Assembly (NCBI RefSeq): GCF_018881655.1
Contig: NZ_JACVPX010000010.1
Span: forward strand, 1-64,000
DNA length: 64,000 nucleotides
Direction of reading: 5' to 3'
DNA from: Polynucleobacter sp. Tro8-14-1
GTDB lineage: Bacteria; Pseudomonadota; Gammaproteobacteria; Burkholderiales; Burkholderiaceae
Each line of letters begins with the position of its first letter. Position 1 is the stretch's first letter. Positions 5,860-15,150 of this stretch are shown here, in pieces. The notes under the pieces are model-generated. The model searched no databases. It saw only the letters and a program-made list of their open reading frames with translations, and was not told where the DNA came from. Both the position numbers and the translations under genes were made by a program.

Positions 5860-6564
5860 ATGAGTATGGACCCAAAAATACTAGCCTTTGATGTCTTTGG
5901 AACAGTAGTTGACTGGCATGGATCAATCGCGGCTGAAGCCAAAAGACTCAGCCTGCCAGTTGATCCCAATGAATTCGCTGCAGCATGGCGTAATGGTTAT
6001 AAACCAGCAATGGCTAAGGTTCGCTCTGGAACTCTGCCATGGACAAAGATTGATGATTTACATCGTATGATTCTTGACGACATATTGAAGACATTCAACA
6101 TTACCTCGTTGTCCGAATCACAAATACATGAATTAAATCTAGTTTGGCATCGCCTCAATCCCTGGCTAGATACAGTCGAAGGACTGACAAAATTAAAAAG
6201 TAAATTTACTATCGTTACCTTATCTAATGGAAATCTTGGCCTGCTTGCAGATATGGCCAAGAATGCAGGACTTCCTTGGGACTTAATTCTTTCAGCTGAA
6301 GTATTTCGTCACTACAAGCCTGATCCAGAAACTTATTTAGGTGTCGCGGAGATTTTCAATGTCCTACCCGAACAGGTGATGCTTGTGGCGGCTCACAAAG
6401 ATGATCTTCTGTCAGCAAATGCCTGTGGACTTCAAACAGCTTTCATTGAAAGACCACTAGAGTTTGGCCCTAACTTCTCAAGGCAAGATTTGCATCGTGA
6501 AGAATTTACCACTTACCACGCCAAAGATCTTATGGACCTTGCAGCTCAATTGAATTGTAAATAG
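5860..6564 (+). CDS. Haloacid dehalogenase type II-like HAD hydrolase
   Basis: A 234-residue HAD-superfamily enzyme. Motif I is FDVFGTVVDW (nucleophile Asp, with the FGT signature of 2-haloacid dehalogenases), motif II is TLSNGN, and motif III/IV falls around YKPDPETY and MLVAAHKDDL. These are features of type II (S)-2-haloacid dehalogenases, which replace halide with hydroxyl at C2. The length is normal for the family. The gene converges on the next leftward gene and overlaps it by 35 bases. The true substrate is uncertain. Confidence 0.85.
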   Translation: MSMDPKILAFDVFGTVVDWHGSIAAEAKRLSLPVDPNEFAAAWRNGYKPAMAKVRSGTLPWTKIDDLHRMILDDILKTFNITSLSESQIHELNLVWHRLNPWLDTVEGLTKLKSKFTIVTLSNGNLGLLADMAKNAGLPWDLILSAEVFRHYKPDPETYLGVAEIFNVLPEQVMLVAAHKDDLLSANACGLQTAFIERPLEFGPNFSRQDLHREEFTTYHAKDLMDLAAQLNCK

Positions 6565-7372
6565 TAATATTTAGCCAGTGCTTAAGACTCTGATTAAACT
6601 TCTCAGGCTGCTCCATTAAGAAAAAATGGCTCGCGTTATCAAACAAAATCGTTTCTGAGCCAGCAATACCTTGACTCATAATCTCTGTAGCAGTCAGAGA
6701 GCAGATCGGATCATTCTTTCCGGCCATGATGAGTGTTGGCTGCTTAATTAAATCCAGCTGATCTACAGTGTCATGGTTTTGGCAGGCCTCATTCTGACGG
6801 CTATAGCACGCAGGCAATCGGGTTTCCCCGCCAATGAGTGCTTCAATCTTTTTAACTTGCTCTTGCTTAGTATTAAAAAACTCCGCTGAGACAAAGTTTT
6901 GTACAGAATGCCTTGCATGGTCAGCCCAGCTCATACGCCATTCAAGTGCTTCCCGCATGTTTAACAACACTCTACGGCCAAGTGGGTCAAGTACTGCAAA
7001 CGATGCACACAACACTAAGGACTTCACTCGCTCCGGTGACATTAAAGCCATGTGCTGAGCAATCGCCCCACCCATTGATCTACCAACCACATGCGCGGAT
7101 GGAATGTTCAGAAAATCCATCAAGCCCAAGGTATCTTTCGCAAGATCTTGGGTGCTAATAGGCTCATCTACTTGGGTACTCTTGCCCGCCCCTCGGTTAT
7201 CAAATGCAATCACCCTGTAGTGATCTTTTAAAAGCTGTATCTGTGCTGTCCAGGCACTATAGTCGCCTGCAAGGCCGTGGATTAAAACCACTGGAACGCC
7301 TTTGCCAACATCTATATATTGAATATCGTACTTGCCAATCTTGGCTGTCATTAATAAATCTTGCATATGCAT
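6530..7372 (-). CDS. Alpha/beta hydrolase at the end of the liv operon
   Basis: A 280-residue alpha/beta-hydrolase fold: oxyanion strand VVLIHGLAGD, nucleophile elbow GRSMGG (Ser in G-x-S-x-G), acid in MAGKNDPI, and catalytic His in NASHFFLMEQP. The start overlaps the livF stop (TAATG), so it is translationally coupled to the ABC transporter and probably acts on the imported compound or a derivative. Similar enzymes hydrolyse enol-lactones or C-C bonds in aromatic catabolism. A slightly later ATG is possible. It overlaps the convergent HAD gene by 35 bases. Confidence 0.8.
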   Translation of the reverse strand: MHMQDLLMTAKIGKYDIQYIDVGKGVPVVLIHGLAGDYSAWTAQIQLLKDHYRVIAFDNRGAGKSTQVDEPISTQDLAKDTLGLMDFLNIPSAHVVGRSMGGAIAQHMALMSPERVKSLVLCASFAVLDPLGRRVLLNMREALEWRMSWADHARHSVQNFVSAEFFNTKQEQVKKIEALIGGETRLPACYSRQNEACQNHDTVDQLDLIKQPTLIMAGKNDPICSLTATEIMSQGIAGSETILFDNASHFFLMEQPEKFNQSLKHWLNITIYNSIELQGP

Positions 7373-8091
7373 TACTCCACGCTCAGATGGGCTTGCAGCT
7401 CTTGCTGCTTTTCAGTAAATAGCGCTTTGCTGCCACTAAAGACAATCTTGCCACCATTCAGAAGTACTACATCATCTGCAACACTTAAAGCAAGATTGAG
7501 ATTTTGCTCAACTAAAACAATAGAAATAAACGGCTTGAGGGTGGCAATAATATTGCCCACTTCTTTGACAATTTGTGGGGCCAAACCTTCTGAAGGCTCA
7601 TCCAATAGCAACACCTTAGGATTGGTCATTAAAGCTCTACCAATTGCTAGCATCTGCTGTTCGCCGCCGGATAAGCTACCTGCTATCTGATTCTTACGCT
7701 CATTTAAACGCGGGAAAAACTGAAACACGTCTTCAAGCGACCATTGGCGAGAGCTTCCCGTACGAGGGGCTTGATACGCGACATCTAAATTTTCTTTTAC
7801 GGTCAGACTTGGGAAAATACGGCGCCCTTGCGGAACAATACCAATGCCTGCTTGGCAGATTTTCTCGGGAGATAAATTCTGCAGTGGCACGCCATCTAAC
7901 TCAATCAAACCACTTCTGCCAGACAGAAAGCCAATGATGGAACTGATGCAAGTAGTCTTACCTGCGCCGTTTCTGCCCAATAAAGCGAGAACGGTATCTT
8001 TCTTTAACTCAAAGGAAAGGTCATACAGAATATGGCTATCACCATAAAAAGCGTTTAAGTCTTGAATCTTTAATATGGAATTAGTGGCCAA
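7372..8091 (-). CDS. livF: Branched-chain amino-acid-type ABC transporter, ATP-binding protein LivF
   Basis: One of the two ATPases of a HAAT-family uptake system. Walker A is GRNGAGKT, the signature is SGGEQQ, Walker B is VLLLDEPSEGL, and the switch His lies after VLVEQN. I start it at the TTG at 8091, because AAGGAG lies 7 bases upstream; an ATG at 8118 would add nine atypical residues and has no ribosome site. The start overlaps the end of livG (stop at 8081), and the stop overlaps the next gene in TAATG. Confidence 0.9.
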   Translation of the reverse strand: MATNSILKIQDLNAFYGDSHILYDLSFELKKDTVLALLGRNGAGKTTCISSIIGFLSGRSGLIELDGVPLQNLSPEKICQAGIGIVPQGRRIFPSLTVKENLDVAYQAPRTGSSRQWSLEDVFQFFPRLNERKNQIAGSLSGGEQQMLAIGRALMTNPKVLLLDEPSEGLAPQIVKEVGNIIATLKPFISIVLVEQNLNLALSVADDVVLLNGGKIVFSGSKALFTEKQQELQAHLSVE

Positions 8092-8821
8092 GATAAATCT
8101 CCTTGGTACGCGGATCATTCACGACCTCTTGGCGTGTACCACTCGTAATCACCTCACCGTAATGCAAGAGGGTTACGCGGTCAGCAAATGCTAAGGCTAC
8201 AGCCATATCATGCTCAATCATCAAGATAGTAATATTGCGATCGATTTGCTGGAGTAATTCAGTAATGGTTTCACGCTCTTCAGTAGATAAGCCAGCCAAA
8301 GGCTCATCGAGTAATAAGATTTGGGGGTTTTGAGCTAGCGCCATCGCAATCTCTAAGCGACGTTTCTCGCCGTAGGAAGTCTGCTCTAAAGGTAGATAGG
8401 CCTTAGCGCCCAACCCCACCTTTTCCAGGACGACTAATGCCCTCCGATCTAAAGCAGACTCAGATAAAAAAGATCCCCAGCATTTCCAACGCAATGGCAT
8501 TTTTCCTAGCAGCGCCAACTTCACGTTAGAAATCAAATTATCTTTACCAAACAGCGTGAGAATTTGATAGGTTCTTGCTAAATCGAGTTGTGCACGCCTA
8601 GCAGTTGGCAACTTAGTCACATTTTTACCAGCAAAGGTGATGGTTCCTGAGTCTGATGCGAGGTCACCGGAGATGAGATTAAACAATGTTGTCTTGCCAG
8701 CACCATTTGGCCCGATCAATAGGTGCCTCTCTCCAACATTAACAGTTAAATTGACCCCTTTGGTCACCTTAAGGCCACCAAAGGATTTGCTTAAATCGGA
8801 AACTTGAAGAATGGGACTCAT
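8081..8821 (-). CDS. livG: Branched-chain amino-acid-type ABC transporter, ATP-binding protein LivG
   Basis: A 246-residue ATPase with Walker A GPNGAGKT, signature SYGEKRRLEIA, Walker B ILLLDEPLAGL and the LivG-typical tail (LHYGEVITSGT). It pairs with LivF to power uptake through LivH and LivM. It lies three bases after livM in the same operon. Confidence 0.92.
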   Translation of the reverse strand: MSPILQVSDLSKSFGGLKVTKGVNLTVNVGERHLLIGPNGAGKTTLFNLISGDLASDSGTITFAGKNVTKLPTARRAQLDLARTYQILTLFGKDNLISNVKLALLGKMPLRWKCWGSFLSESALDRRALVVLEKVGLGAKAYLPLEQTSYGEKRRLEIAMALAQNPQILLLDEPLAGLSTEERETITELLQQIDRNITILMIEHDMAVALAFADRVTLLHYGEVITSGTRQEVVNDPRTKEIYLGH

Positions 8822-8824
8822 CTT

Positions 8825-9760
8825 TTACTTGTTGGAATTGAGTGCATTTTTAATACGATCAAATCCTGCAACAATGCCGCCTGGAATGAACATCACAATG
8901 AAAATAAATACCAAACCTAATAAAGTAACCCAGTGATCTATGTATTGGCTTGCTACATTCTTGAGCAACATCACTAAAGCAGCGCCAATCACTGGGCCCA
9001 TCAAAGTACCAGCACCTCCAGCAATCACCATCAAGAGCATCTCAGCAGAGTTTGCTAATGAAAGACTGTGTGGACTAATAAATTGGTGATAGTAGACATA
9101 CATAATTCCACCGATTGAACCAAAGAAGCCGCAAGCAGTAAAGGTGACCCAGCGAATGAGCCAGACATTAAAGCCGAGCGCACTCATCCGACGAGGCTGA
9201 TCTTTAGTTCCTCTAATGGTGGCACCAAATGGAGAGCGAACCAAGATCGCAATCGCAATCCAAACCAATAAAAAGATAAAAAGAGTGAAGTAGTAAAAAT
9301 AATTCGCCTCACCTAAATCAAATCCAAAAATATGTGGTCTGGTAATCCCAGAGATCCCGTTATCACCACCAGTAACACTAGCCCAGCGATAAGCTAAGCC
9401 CCATAGAATTTGTCCAAATGCCAGGGTAATCATCAAGAAGCTGATACCTGTCGCTCGCAAAGCAATCAAACCGAATATACCGGCAACGGCAGTAGTGCCT
9501 ACAATCGCAATAGCTGCTGTACTTGCATGACCCCAGCCTAGCTTTACTGTTAGCCAACTACTGATATACGCCGCCAAGCCCAAGTAGCCTGCATGACCCA
9601 ATGAAGTGAGGCCGGCATAACCTACAAGTAAGTTGAGGCTCATCGCAAAGATGCCGGCAATCAGAATTTGACTCGCTAAGTTGGTGTAATACGTACCTCC
9701 AAGAATGATCGGGAGGACAAGTAATGCAGCAAGAATGGCAATATAAAAAATACGGTTCAA
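8825..9760 (-). CDS. livM: Branched-chain amino-acid-type ABC permease LivM
   Basis: A 311-residue inner-membrane permease with eight to ten hydrophobic segments and the family region GYAGLTSLGHAGYLGLAAY near residues 46-64. The conserved EAA-like cytoplasmic loop is RGTKDQPRRMSALGFN. The start overlaps the livH stop by 4 bases (ATGA at 9757-9760). Confidence 0.92.
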   Translation of the reverse strand: MNRIFYIAILAALLVLPIILGGTYYTNLASQILIAGIFAMSLNLLVGYAGLTSLGHAGYLGLAAYISSWLTVKLGWGHASTAAIAIVGTTAVAGIFGLIALRATGISFLMITLAFGQILWGLAYRWASVTGGDNGISGITRPHIFGFDLGEANYFYYFTLFIFLLVWIAIAILVRSPFGATIRGTKDQPRRMSALGFNVWLIRWVTFTACGFFGSIGGIMYVYYHQFISPHSLSLANSAEMLLMVIAGGAGTLMGPVIGAALVMLLKNVASQYIDHWVTLLGLVFIFIVMFIPGGIVAGFDRIKNALNSNK

Positions 9761-10617
9761 GCGCTAATCTTTCCAAACAGGCCACGTGGGCGGACAGCCA
9801 AAATAATGAGCATTGGTAAAAACAAAATGATGTAAGCCAAATCGGGAAACAGAGCCTGGCCAAAGCTATAGATAAAGCCAATTAAAAAGCTGCCGATAAA
9901 TGCGCCTAACAAACTACCGAGGCCGCCCAGAATCACGACAACCAATGCAATTGGCAGCATATCTGCATCTAGGCCTGGATAAACTGACAAAATTGGTGCA
10001 GCAGCAATACCGCCAACTCCTGCCAATGCAGCGCCTAAGCAAAAAACAATGGAGAACAGCTTGGTTGCAGGCACGCCAATGCCCTGAGCCATTTGGCGAT
10101 CATCAACACTGGCGCGAATCATGACGCCTAGCTTTGTTTTGTCGAGCAAGAGCCATAAGCCGAGCGCCACAAAAATACTAAAGATGACTAAAGCGATTCG
10201 ATAGAGGGGAAAGGTTTGACCAAGAATCTGAATACCGCCAGCAAGAAAGCTTGGAGCCGCAACCGGACGAGGATCGCCACCCCAAAACCAAAGACTGCAA
10301 TCTGCAATGACAAATGCCACACCCAAAGTTGCCAATACCTGAGACAAGCTATTACCTGCTAAACGTCGTAGGATGACTCTTTCTACTGCGATGCCCAATA
10401 AACCAATGGCAATTGCAGCAGCAAGTATTGCCAAGAAGAAAGAGTGCCCTGCCTCAATCACACTTAAGCCAACATAAGCACCCAACATAAAGTAGGCACC
10501 ATGAGAAAGATTAGCAATACGCATCAATCCGAAGATTAATGAAAAGCCTGCCGCGAGGGTGAAAAGAACTCCCCCCAGGGCAAGGCTATTAAGACTCTGA
10601 ATTAACCAAAAGGACAT
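9757..10617 (-). CDS. livH: Branched-chain amino-acid-type ABC permease LivH
   Basis: A 286-residue inner-membrane permease with multiple transmembrane helices. The N-terminal motif SLALGGVLFTLAAGFSLIFG, followed by RIANLSHGAYFMLGAY, is the LivH signature, and a short loop RASVDDRQMAQGIGV lies about two thirds in. It is the partner of LivM. It starts ten bases after the binding-protein gene. Confidence 0.92.
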   Translation of the reverse strand: MSFWLIQSLNSLALGGVLFTLAAGFSLIFGLMRIANLSHGAYFMLGAYVGLSVIEAGHSFFLAILAAAIAIGLLGIAVERVILRRLAGNSLSQVLATLGVAFVIADCSLWFWGGDPRPVAAPSFLAGGIQILGQTFPLYRIALVIFSIFVALGLWLLLDKTKLGVMIRASVDDRQMAQGIGVPATKLFSIVFCLGAALAGVGGIAAAPILSVYPGLDADMLPIALVVVILGGLGSLLGAFIGSFLIGFIYSFGQALFPDLAYIILFLPMLIILAVRPRGLFGKISA

Positions 10618-10627
10618 GTGCAGCGAA

Positions 10628-11875
10628 TCAGTTTTCTAAGTTATTCGCAGGCGGGTAATCTCTGGAGTAAACAGGGTTAGCTAGGAAGTCCTTAGCTTTA
10701 TATGTCCAGAACTGACTTACCGCTGGATAAGTTTTGATCACAACGTTAGTAAGCTTGCCATCTCTTTTCTCAACCTTACGGATATAAATATCCATGATTG
10801 GGTTACCCAATGCGTCTAATGTCACTTTACCCCTTGGATCATTTGGTAATTGCACTGCACGCAATGCAGCCATGAAGGCATTCTTATCTTCTATATTGCC
10901 TTTAACGTCTTTTAATGCTTGCTCAAGCATTAACGCAGCACCATAGGCACCCATGGAATAGTAGCCAGGATCCTTTTTGTACATCGCGTTGAAATCTTTT
11001 ACAAACTTCGCATTAGCAGCGTTATTGAGGTTTGCTGAATACCAACCAGTAGAAATTATACCGAGCGCGTCATCGCCCATGAAAGGCAAAATACCTTCAT
11101 CGACTGTAGTCATTGCACCAAGCAAAGGAATCTTTCCTTTTAATCCGTACTCGCTATATTGCTTCACAAACTTCACGCCATTACCGCCAGCAAAGGCCGC
11201 AAATACAGCATCAACGTTTGGCTTAATCTGACCGATATAAGTACCGTAGTCTGCTACGTTCAAAGGGGTCCAGAGCTTTTGCACAACCTTGCCGCCGTTC
11301 TCTTCAAATGTTCTTTGGAAACCAGCTGCAATCTCATGACCAAAAGCAAAGTCATCGGCAATAATGGCAATACGTTTGTACTTCAAGTCTTTAGCAGCGT
11401 ACTCACCAAGCGCATGGCTTGGTTGAGCTGAGCTACCAACGCCACGAACAAACCATGGATTTGGTTTGCGTTGCGTCAAATCTTCAGCACCAGCAGATGG
11501 GGAGATCACAGGTACACCTACTTTTTTAATGTAGTCGTCTACTGCAATTGCTTCAAATGCGGCTAAAGGTCCAATGATGACTTGAACTTTATCTTTCTCT
11601 ACCAGCTCTTGTGTTTTAGTTTTAGTAACAGCTGGTTGACCAGAAGTATCAGCAACAAATAGCTCTACCTTTCTACCGGCGATCGTATTGTTACGTTCCT
11701 TCATAAACAGATTGATTGCCTCCTCCATCTGTTTGCCGCCCGCAGCCAAAGCACCTGATTTGATGGTTAAGAAACCAACCCGAATCGGTGTACTGTCAGC
11801 CGCAAAGGCTGCAGGGCTTAACAGCGCCCCCGTTACTGCAAGCGCTACGGCTTTTAGGTGGATCTTATTCAACAT
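10628..11875 (-). CDS. Periplasmic substrate-binding protein of the liv-type ABC system
   Basis: A 415-residue Peripla_BP_6 (type I fold) binding protein. It has a classical Sec signal peptide (residues 1-25, cut after AAFA) and the typical start IRVGFLTIKSGALAAGGKQ. It is the first gene of the leftward operon, with a strong ribosome site (GAGGAG). The ligand cannot be read from sequence. Long relatives next to catabolic genes often bind aromatic or acyl compounds rather than leucine. Confidence 0.88.
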   Translation of the reverse strand: MLNKIHLKAVALAVTGALLSPAAFAADSTPIRVGFLTIKSGALAAGGKQMEEAINLFMKERNNTIAGRKVELFVADTSGQPAVTKTKTQELVEKDKVQVIIGPLAAFEAIAVDDYIKKVGVPVISPSAGAEDLTQRKPNPWFVRGVGSSAQPSHALGEYAAKDLKYKRIAIIADDFAFGHEIAAGFQRTFEENGGKVVQKLWTPLNVADYGTYIGQIKPNVDAVFAAFAGGNGVKFVKQYSEYGLKGKIPLLGAMTTVDEGILPFMGDDALGIISTGWYSANLNNAANAKFVKDFNAMYKKDPGYYSMGAYGAALMLEQALKDVKGNIEDKNAFMAALRAVQLPNDPRGKVTLDALGNPIMDIYIRKVEKRDGKLTNVVIKTYPAVSQFWTYKAKDFLANPVYSRDYPPANNLEN

Positions 11876-12084
11876 AACTGTCTCCTCGCGGTGTTTTGTA
11901 CTCTGTAATTGTAGTTTTAACGTCTTAATTGATATACTACAATAAATTTAAATTTAAGCAATATTTTTCTGTAAATATTATTTATCTATATAAATCATAT
12001 ATTTATAAAATTACCTGGCTTCCTATAAAACCCTTGTGATATATTACGAACAACATTTATATAGAGCCTGATATCTCTGAAACC
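11876..12084. promoter_or_regulatory. Divergent AT-rich control region between the liv operon and the GntR gene
   Basis: About 200 bases without a gene separate two divergent operons. A perfect inverted repeat, TATAAAT-CATAT-ATTTATA, lies at 11989-12007, and further A/T palindromes (AAATTTAAATTT) lie at about 11944-11955. These are candidate sites for the GntR regulator encoded to the right. Confidence 0.5.
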
Positions 12085-12765
12085 ATGACAGCCACCATTA
12101 CAGAACCCATAGAAACAGACGGTCGACTGCTCCGCGAGAGAGTGTACGAAGAGCTTCGTCACGATATTTTGTCGTGCCAATTAATGCCTGGCGCTGAAAT
12201 ACGAGAAGCCGAATTAGCAGCGCGGTTTGAGGTCAGCAAATCCCCGGTACGTGATGCCCTCATTAGCCTTGAGCGCGAAGGTTTAGTAATTACTATTCCA
12301 CGCCAAGGTTATCGAGTGGCCCCTGTTTCGATTTCAGATATGTTGGATATGTTTCATTTGCGTGCAGCACTTGAGCGAGCTAACATCGAACGCGTAATTC
12401 GACATGCGAGTGATGAACAGTTACAGGTCCTAGATCAATACAAACGCTTTGATGAAAATCAATGGAAAGATGGATTTGTTGGATACAACAAATCATTCCA
12501 TCGCAAGATGGCTGAACTCGGCGGCAATCCGCGCATGCGCGATCAGCTGATTGACCTCATCGATTTAATGGAGAGAGCCGTACAGATTAGCGTGAGCAAT
12601 ATGAACCACGGCAAGCCAGAGGCTCTTGTAGAGGAACATCGCGAGATCATCGATATCGTCCAAGCCAGATCTATTAAGGCTGCCCAGCGTTTGGCTGAGC
12701 AGCATGTGCTTGCTGCTGGCAAGCGCGTCAGTAATGCAGTTTCACGCGGAATGATTGTTAACTAA
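12085..12765 (+). CDS. GntR-family regulator (FCD/FadR subfamily)
   Basis: A 226-residue repressor-type regulator. The N-terminal winged helix-turn-helix spans about residues 15-80 (AELAARFEVSKSPVRDALISLEREGLV). The C-terminal all-helical FCD ligand domain carries the metal-binding pattern (RAALE, KSFHRKMAELGGN, EEHREII). It is divergent from the liv operon and upstream of the aldehyde dehydrogenase genes, so it most likely controls both in response to a carboxylate-type ligand. Confidence 0.88.
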   Translation: MTATITEPIETDGRLLRERVYEELRHDILSCQLMPGAEIREAELAARFEVSKSPVRDALISLEREGLVITIPRQGYRVAPVSISDMLDMFHLRAALERANIERVIRHASDEQLQVLDQYKRFDENQWKDGFVGYNKSFHRKMAELGGNPRMRDQLIDLIDLMERAVQISVSNMNHGKPEALVEEHREIIDIVQARSIKAAQRLAEQHVLAAGKRVSNAVSRGMIVN

Positions 12766-12791
12766 TTCAATTTATTTTTAAAAGGACCACC

Positions 12792-14312
12792 ATGTCAAAC
12801 TCTAACAAGCAAGTACCTATTCGTGGATTATTTATTGATGGTAAAGAAGTGCCTGCATCCCAACCTAAGTTACTGGATGTATTAAATCCAGCAACTGGTG
12901 AAATGCTTGCACAAATCTCACATGCGACAGACGCGGACGTTGATAAAGCAGTAAAAAGCTCTGCCAAAGCCTTTTCTAGCTCCGAGTGGAGCGCTATGTC
13001 CAATCGCACAAGAGCTAAGCTCATCAATAAACTAGCTGATGTTTTTGAAGCCAACCTAGAAGAAATCTACACATTAGAAACAGCTAATAACGGACGCTCC
13101 TTAAATGAGACTCGTGCGCAAGTTTCTCGCTTGCCAGACTTCTTCCGTTACAACGCAGGCCTTGCTATTGCACGTCGTGATTCTGTCATTCCAGTGGATG
13201 GCAACTATCTCAACTACACCTTGCGTACTCCGATTGGCGTTGTAGGTAACTCCACACCATTCAATCACCCATTGATGATCATGGTAAAGAGCTTAGCTCC
13301 TACTCTTGCATCTGGTTGCACGACAGTAGTAAAGCCCTCTGAATACACTCCATTAACTACATTACGTCTTGCTGAGCTGTTTGTAGAGGCTGGTTTACCA
13401 CCAGGAGTATTTAACGTAATTACTGGGCTTGGACCATCAACTGGTAAAGCGCTAGCCGAGCATCCTGGTTTAGCCAAGTGGGTTCTGACTGGTGGCACAG
13501 AAGCTGGTCGCATTACTGGCGCATTGGCTGGTAGCAACTTTGCGCATCAGACCTTAGAGCTCGGTGGCAAAACACCAGTTCTCGTATTTGATGACTTCAA
13601 CGTAGATCAAGCGGTGAACTATGCCGCTTTTGGCGCCTTTATAGGAGCAGGACAAACCTGTATTTGTGGAAGCCGTCAAATTGTTCAGGCAAAAATCTAT
13701 GATGAGTTTGTTGAAAAGCTTGCAGCAAAAGCGAAGTCCATCCGCATTGGTAACCCGATTGATCCAACAGTGCAACTGGGGCCTGTCGTTTCTGCGCGCC
13801 AGCAACAACGCGTTCTCAAATATATTGACATTGGCCTCAATGAAGATAAGGCACGCCTCGTAGCTGGTGGCAAGGTTCCAACTGATGCATCCATGAAAGA
13901 TGGCTTCTTTGTAGAGCCAACTGTTTTTGCTGACGTTACTAGAAACATGCGCATCTTCCAAGAAGAGGTATTTGGACCATTCGTATCTGTGACTAAATTC
14001 ACTACCGAAGAAGAAGGTCTGGAGTTGGCTAACGACTCTCCATTTGGACTTGCGGGCGCCATTCGTACAAATGACGTTACTAGAGCACACCGCGTTGCTG
14101 CCAAACTCAAATGCGGCATTGTTTGGGTAAATGATCACCACCGCTTAGATCCAGCGTCACCATGGGGTGGCATTAAGGACTCCGGTATTGGTCGTGAGTG
14201 TGGCACTGAATCTTTTGATCAACACTTTGAGACTAAGAGCGTCATGATTCGTTTGGATGATGCGCCCTTTGACTGGTACAAAGATACCGCCAGCCAACCA
14301 CGTCTTAACTAA
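12792..14312 (+). CDS. NAD(P)-dependent aldehyde dehydrogenase
   Basis: A 506-residue enzyme that oxidises an aldehyde to the acid. The catalytic Cys lies in GQTCICGSR (about residue 297), the general base Glu in LELGGKTPV, the oxyanion Asn in TPFNHPL, and the cofactor lysine in VVKPSEYTP. The length is normal. A ribosome site AAAGGACC precedes the ATG. It is the first structural gene after the GntR regulator. It resembles betaine-aldehyde- or benzaldehyde-type enzymes of catabolic operons; the substrate is unknown. Confidence 0.88.
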   Translation: MSNSNKQVPIRGLFIDGKEVPASQPKLLDVLNPATGEMLAQISHATDADVDKAVKSSAKAFSSSEWSAMSNRTRAKLINKLADVFEANLEEIYTLETANNGRSLNETRAQVSRLPDFFRYNAGLAIARRDSVIPVDGNYLNYTLRTPIGVVGNSTPFNHPLMIMVKSLAPTLASGCTTVVKPSEYTPLTTLRLAELFVEAGLPPGVFNVITGLGPSTGKALAEHPGLAKWVLTGGTEAGRITGALAGSNFAHQTLELGGKTPVLVFDDFNVDQAVNYAAFGAFIGAGQTCICGSRQIVQAKIYDEFVEKLAAKAKSIRIGNPIDPTVQLGPVVSARQQQRVLKYIDIGLNEDKARLVAGGKVPTDASMKDGFFVEPTVFADVTRNMRIFQEEVFGPFVSVTKFTTEEEGLELANDSPFGLAGAIRTNDVTRAHRVAAKLKCGIVWVNDHHRLDPASPWGGIKDSGIGRECGTESFDQHFETKSVMIRLDDAPFDWYKDTASQPRLN

Positions 14313-14351
14313 TCAACTGTCTTCCATTAGAGAGCAAGGAAATATATTCAC

Positions 14352-15137
14352 ATGGCAAATAAAACTTTAACTATCGACAACAAAAAATTGAGTTTAGATA
14401 TTTCAGGCTCTGGAAAACCGATTGTGTTGTTTCACTCTCTATTGGCTGACAGCAGTTCATTTGCACCCCTGGCCGCCGACCTGGTTAAAACCCATGAAGT
14501 AATCTCACTCAATCTTCCTGGGTTTGAAGGGTCTGACTTTGTGGGCGGGGATCTGAATGGAATCGCTGACCATATTGCTAAAGGCATCGAATCTCTACAT
14601 CTCTCTGAAAAGCCCATCTTCTTAGGTAATGGTTATGGCGGCTTTATCGCCTTAATTACGAGCATTCGCCACCCACAACTGGCCTCACGCTTAGTGCTAG
14701 CTGATTGTGGTGCGATGTTCTCCGAGCTAGGCCGTGCGGCTTTCCGTGGAATGTCAGGCGCTGCTAAAGAAAAAGGGCTGGAAGCCATTGCTGATGTTGC
14801 GATGCGCCGCTTGTTTGCTCCAGAGTTTCAAGAGCAGAACCCAACTCTCGTTGCCGAAAGAAAGAAACGCTTCTTGGGTCTTGATACTGAAACTTTCCAT
14901 GGTGCCTGCGCTGCTTTGGCTAGCTTGGATATTCGTGATCAACTATCCAAAGTCACCCAGCCAGTATTAGTAATGGTTGGAGAGCTTGATGAAGCAACTC
15001 CTTCAGCAATGTCTGTAGAGCTTCATGCTGGCTTGCCAAATGCCACTTTGAACATCTTGCCCGGCTTGGCACACGTTCCTCAACTGCAAGCTCCAGCAGT
15101 GTTTATGAGCGCTATCCGCGACTTTATTAACGCCTAA
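14352..15137 (+). CDS. Alpha/beta-hydrolase-fold protein lacking the nucleophile serine
   Basis: A 261-residue protein resembling 3-oxoadipate enol-lactonases in fold and length. The oxyanion strand (PIVLFHSLLAD), the acid Asp (VMVGELDEATP) and the catalytic His (LPGLAHVPQ) are present. The nucleophile elbow, however, reads GNGYGG instead of GxSxGG, so the Ser position is Gly. It may be a non-hydrolytic member, use another chemistry, or be inactive. It is the second gene of the rightward operon. Confidence 0.8.
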   Translation: MANKTLTIDNKKLSLDISGSGKPIVLFHSLLADSSSFAPLAADLVKTHEVISLNLPGFEGSDFVGGDLNGIADHIAKGIESLHLSEKPIFLGNGYGGFIALITSIRHPQLASRLVLADCGAMFSELGRAAFRGMSGAAKEKGLEAIADVAMRRLFAPEFQEQNPTLVAERKKRFLGLDTETFHGACAALASLDIRDQLSKVTQPVLVMVGELDEATPSAMSVELHAGLPNATLNILPGLAHVPQLQAPAVFMSAIRDFINA

Positions 15138-15150
15138 GTATAAAAATCCT

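Noticed and set aside
12767..13054. A leftward ORF opposite the start of the aldehyde dehydrogenase gene
   Set aside because: It is a low-complexity Ser/Ala shadow of the coding strand.
13554..14141. A 195-codon leftward ORF inside the aldehyde dehydrogenase gene
   Set aside because: It is antisense to a well-recognised enzyme and has no family pattern.
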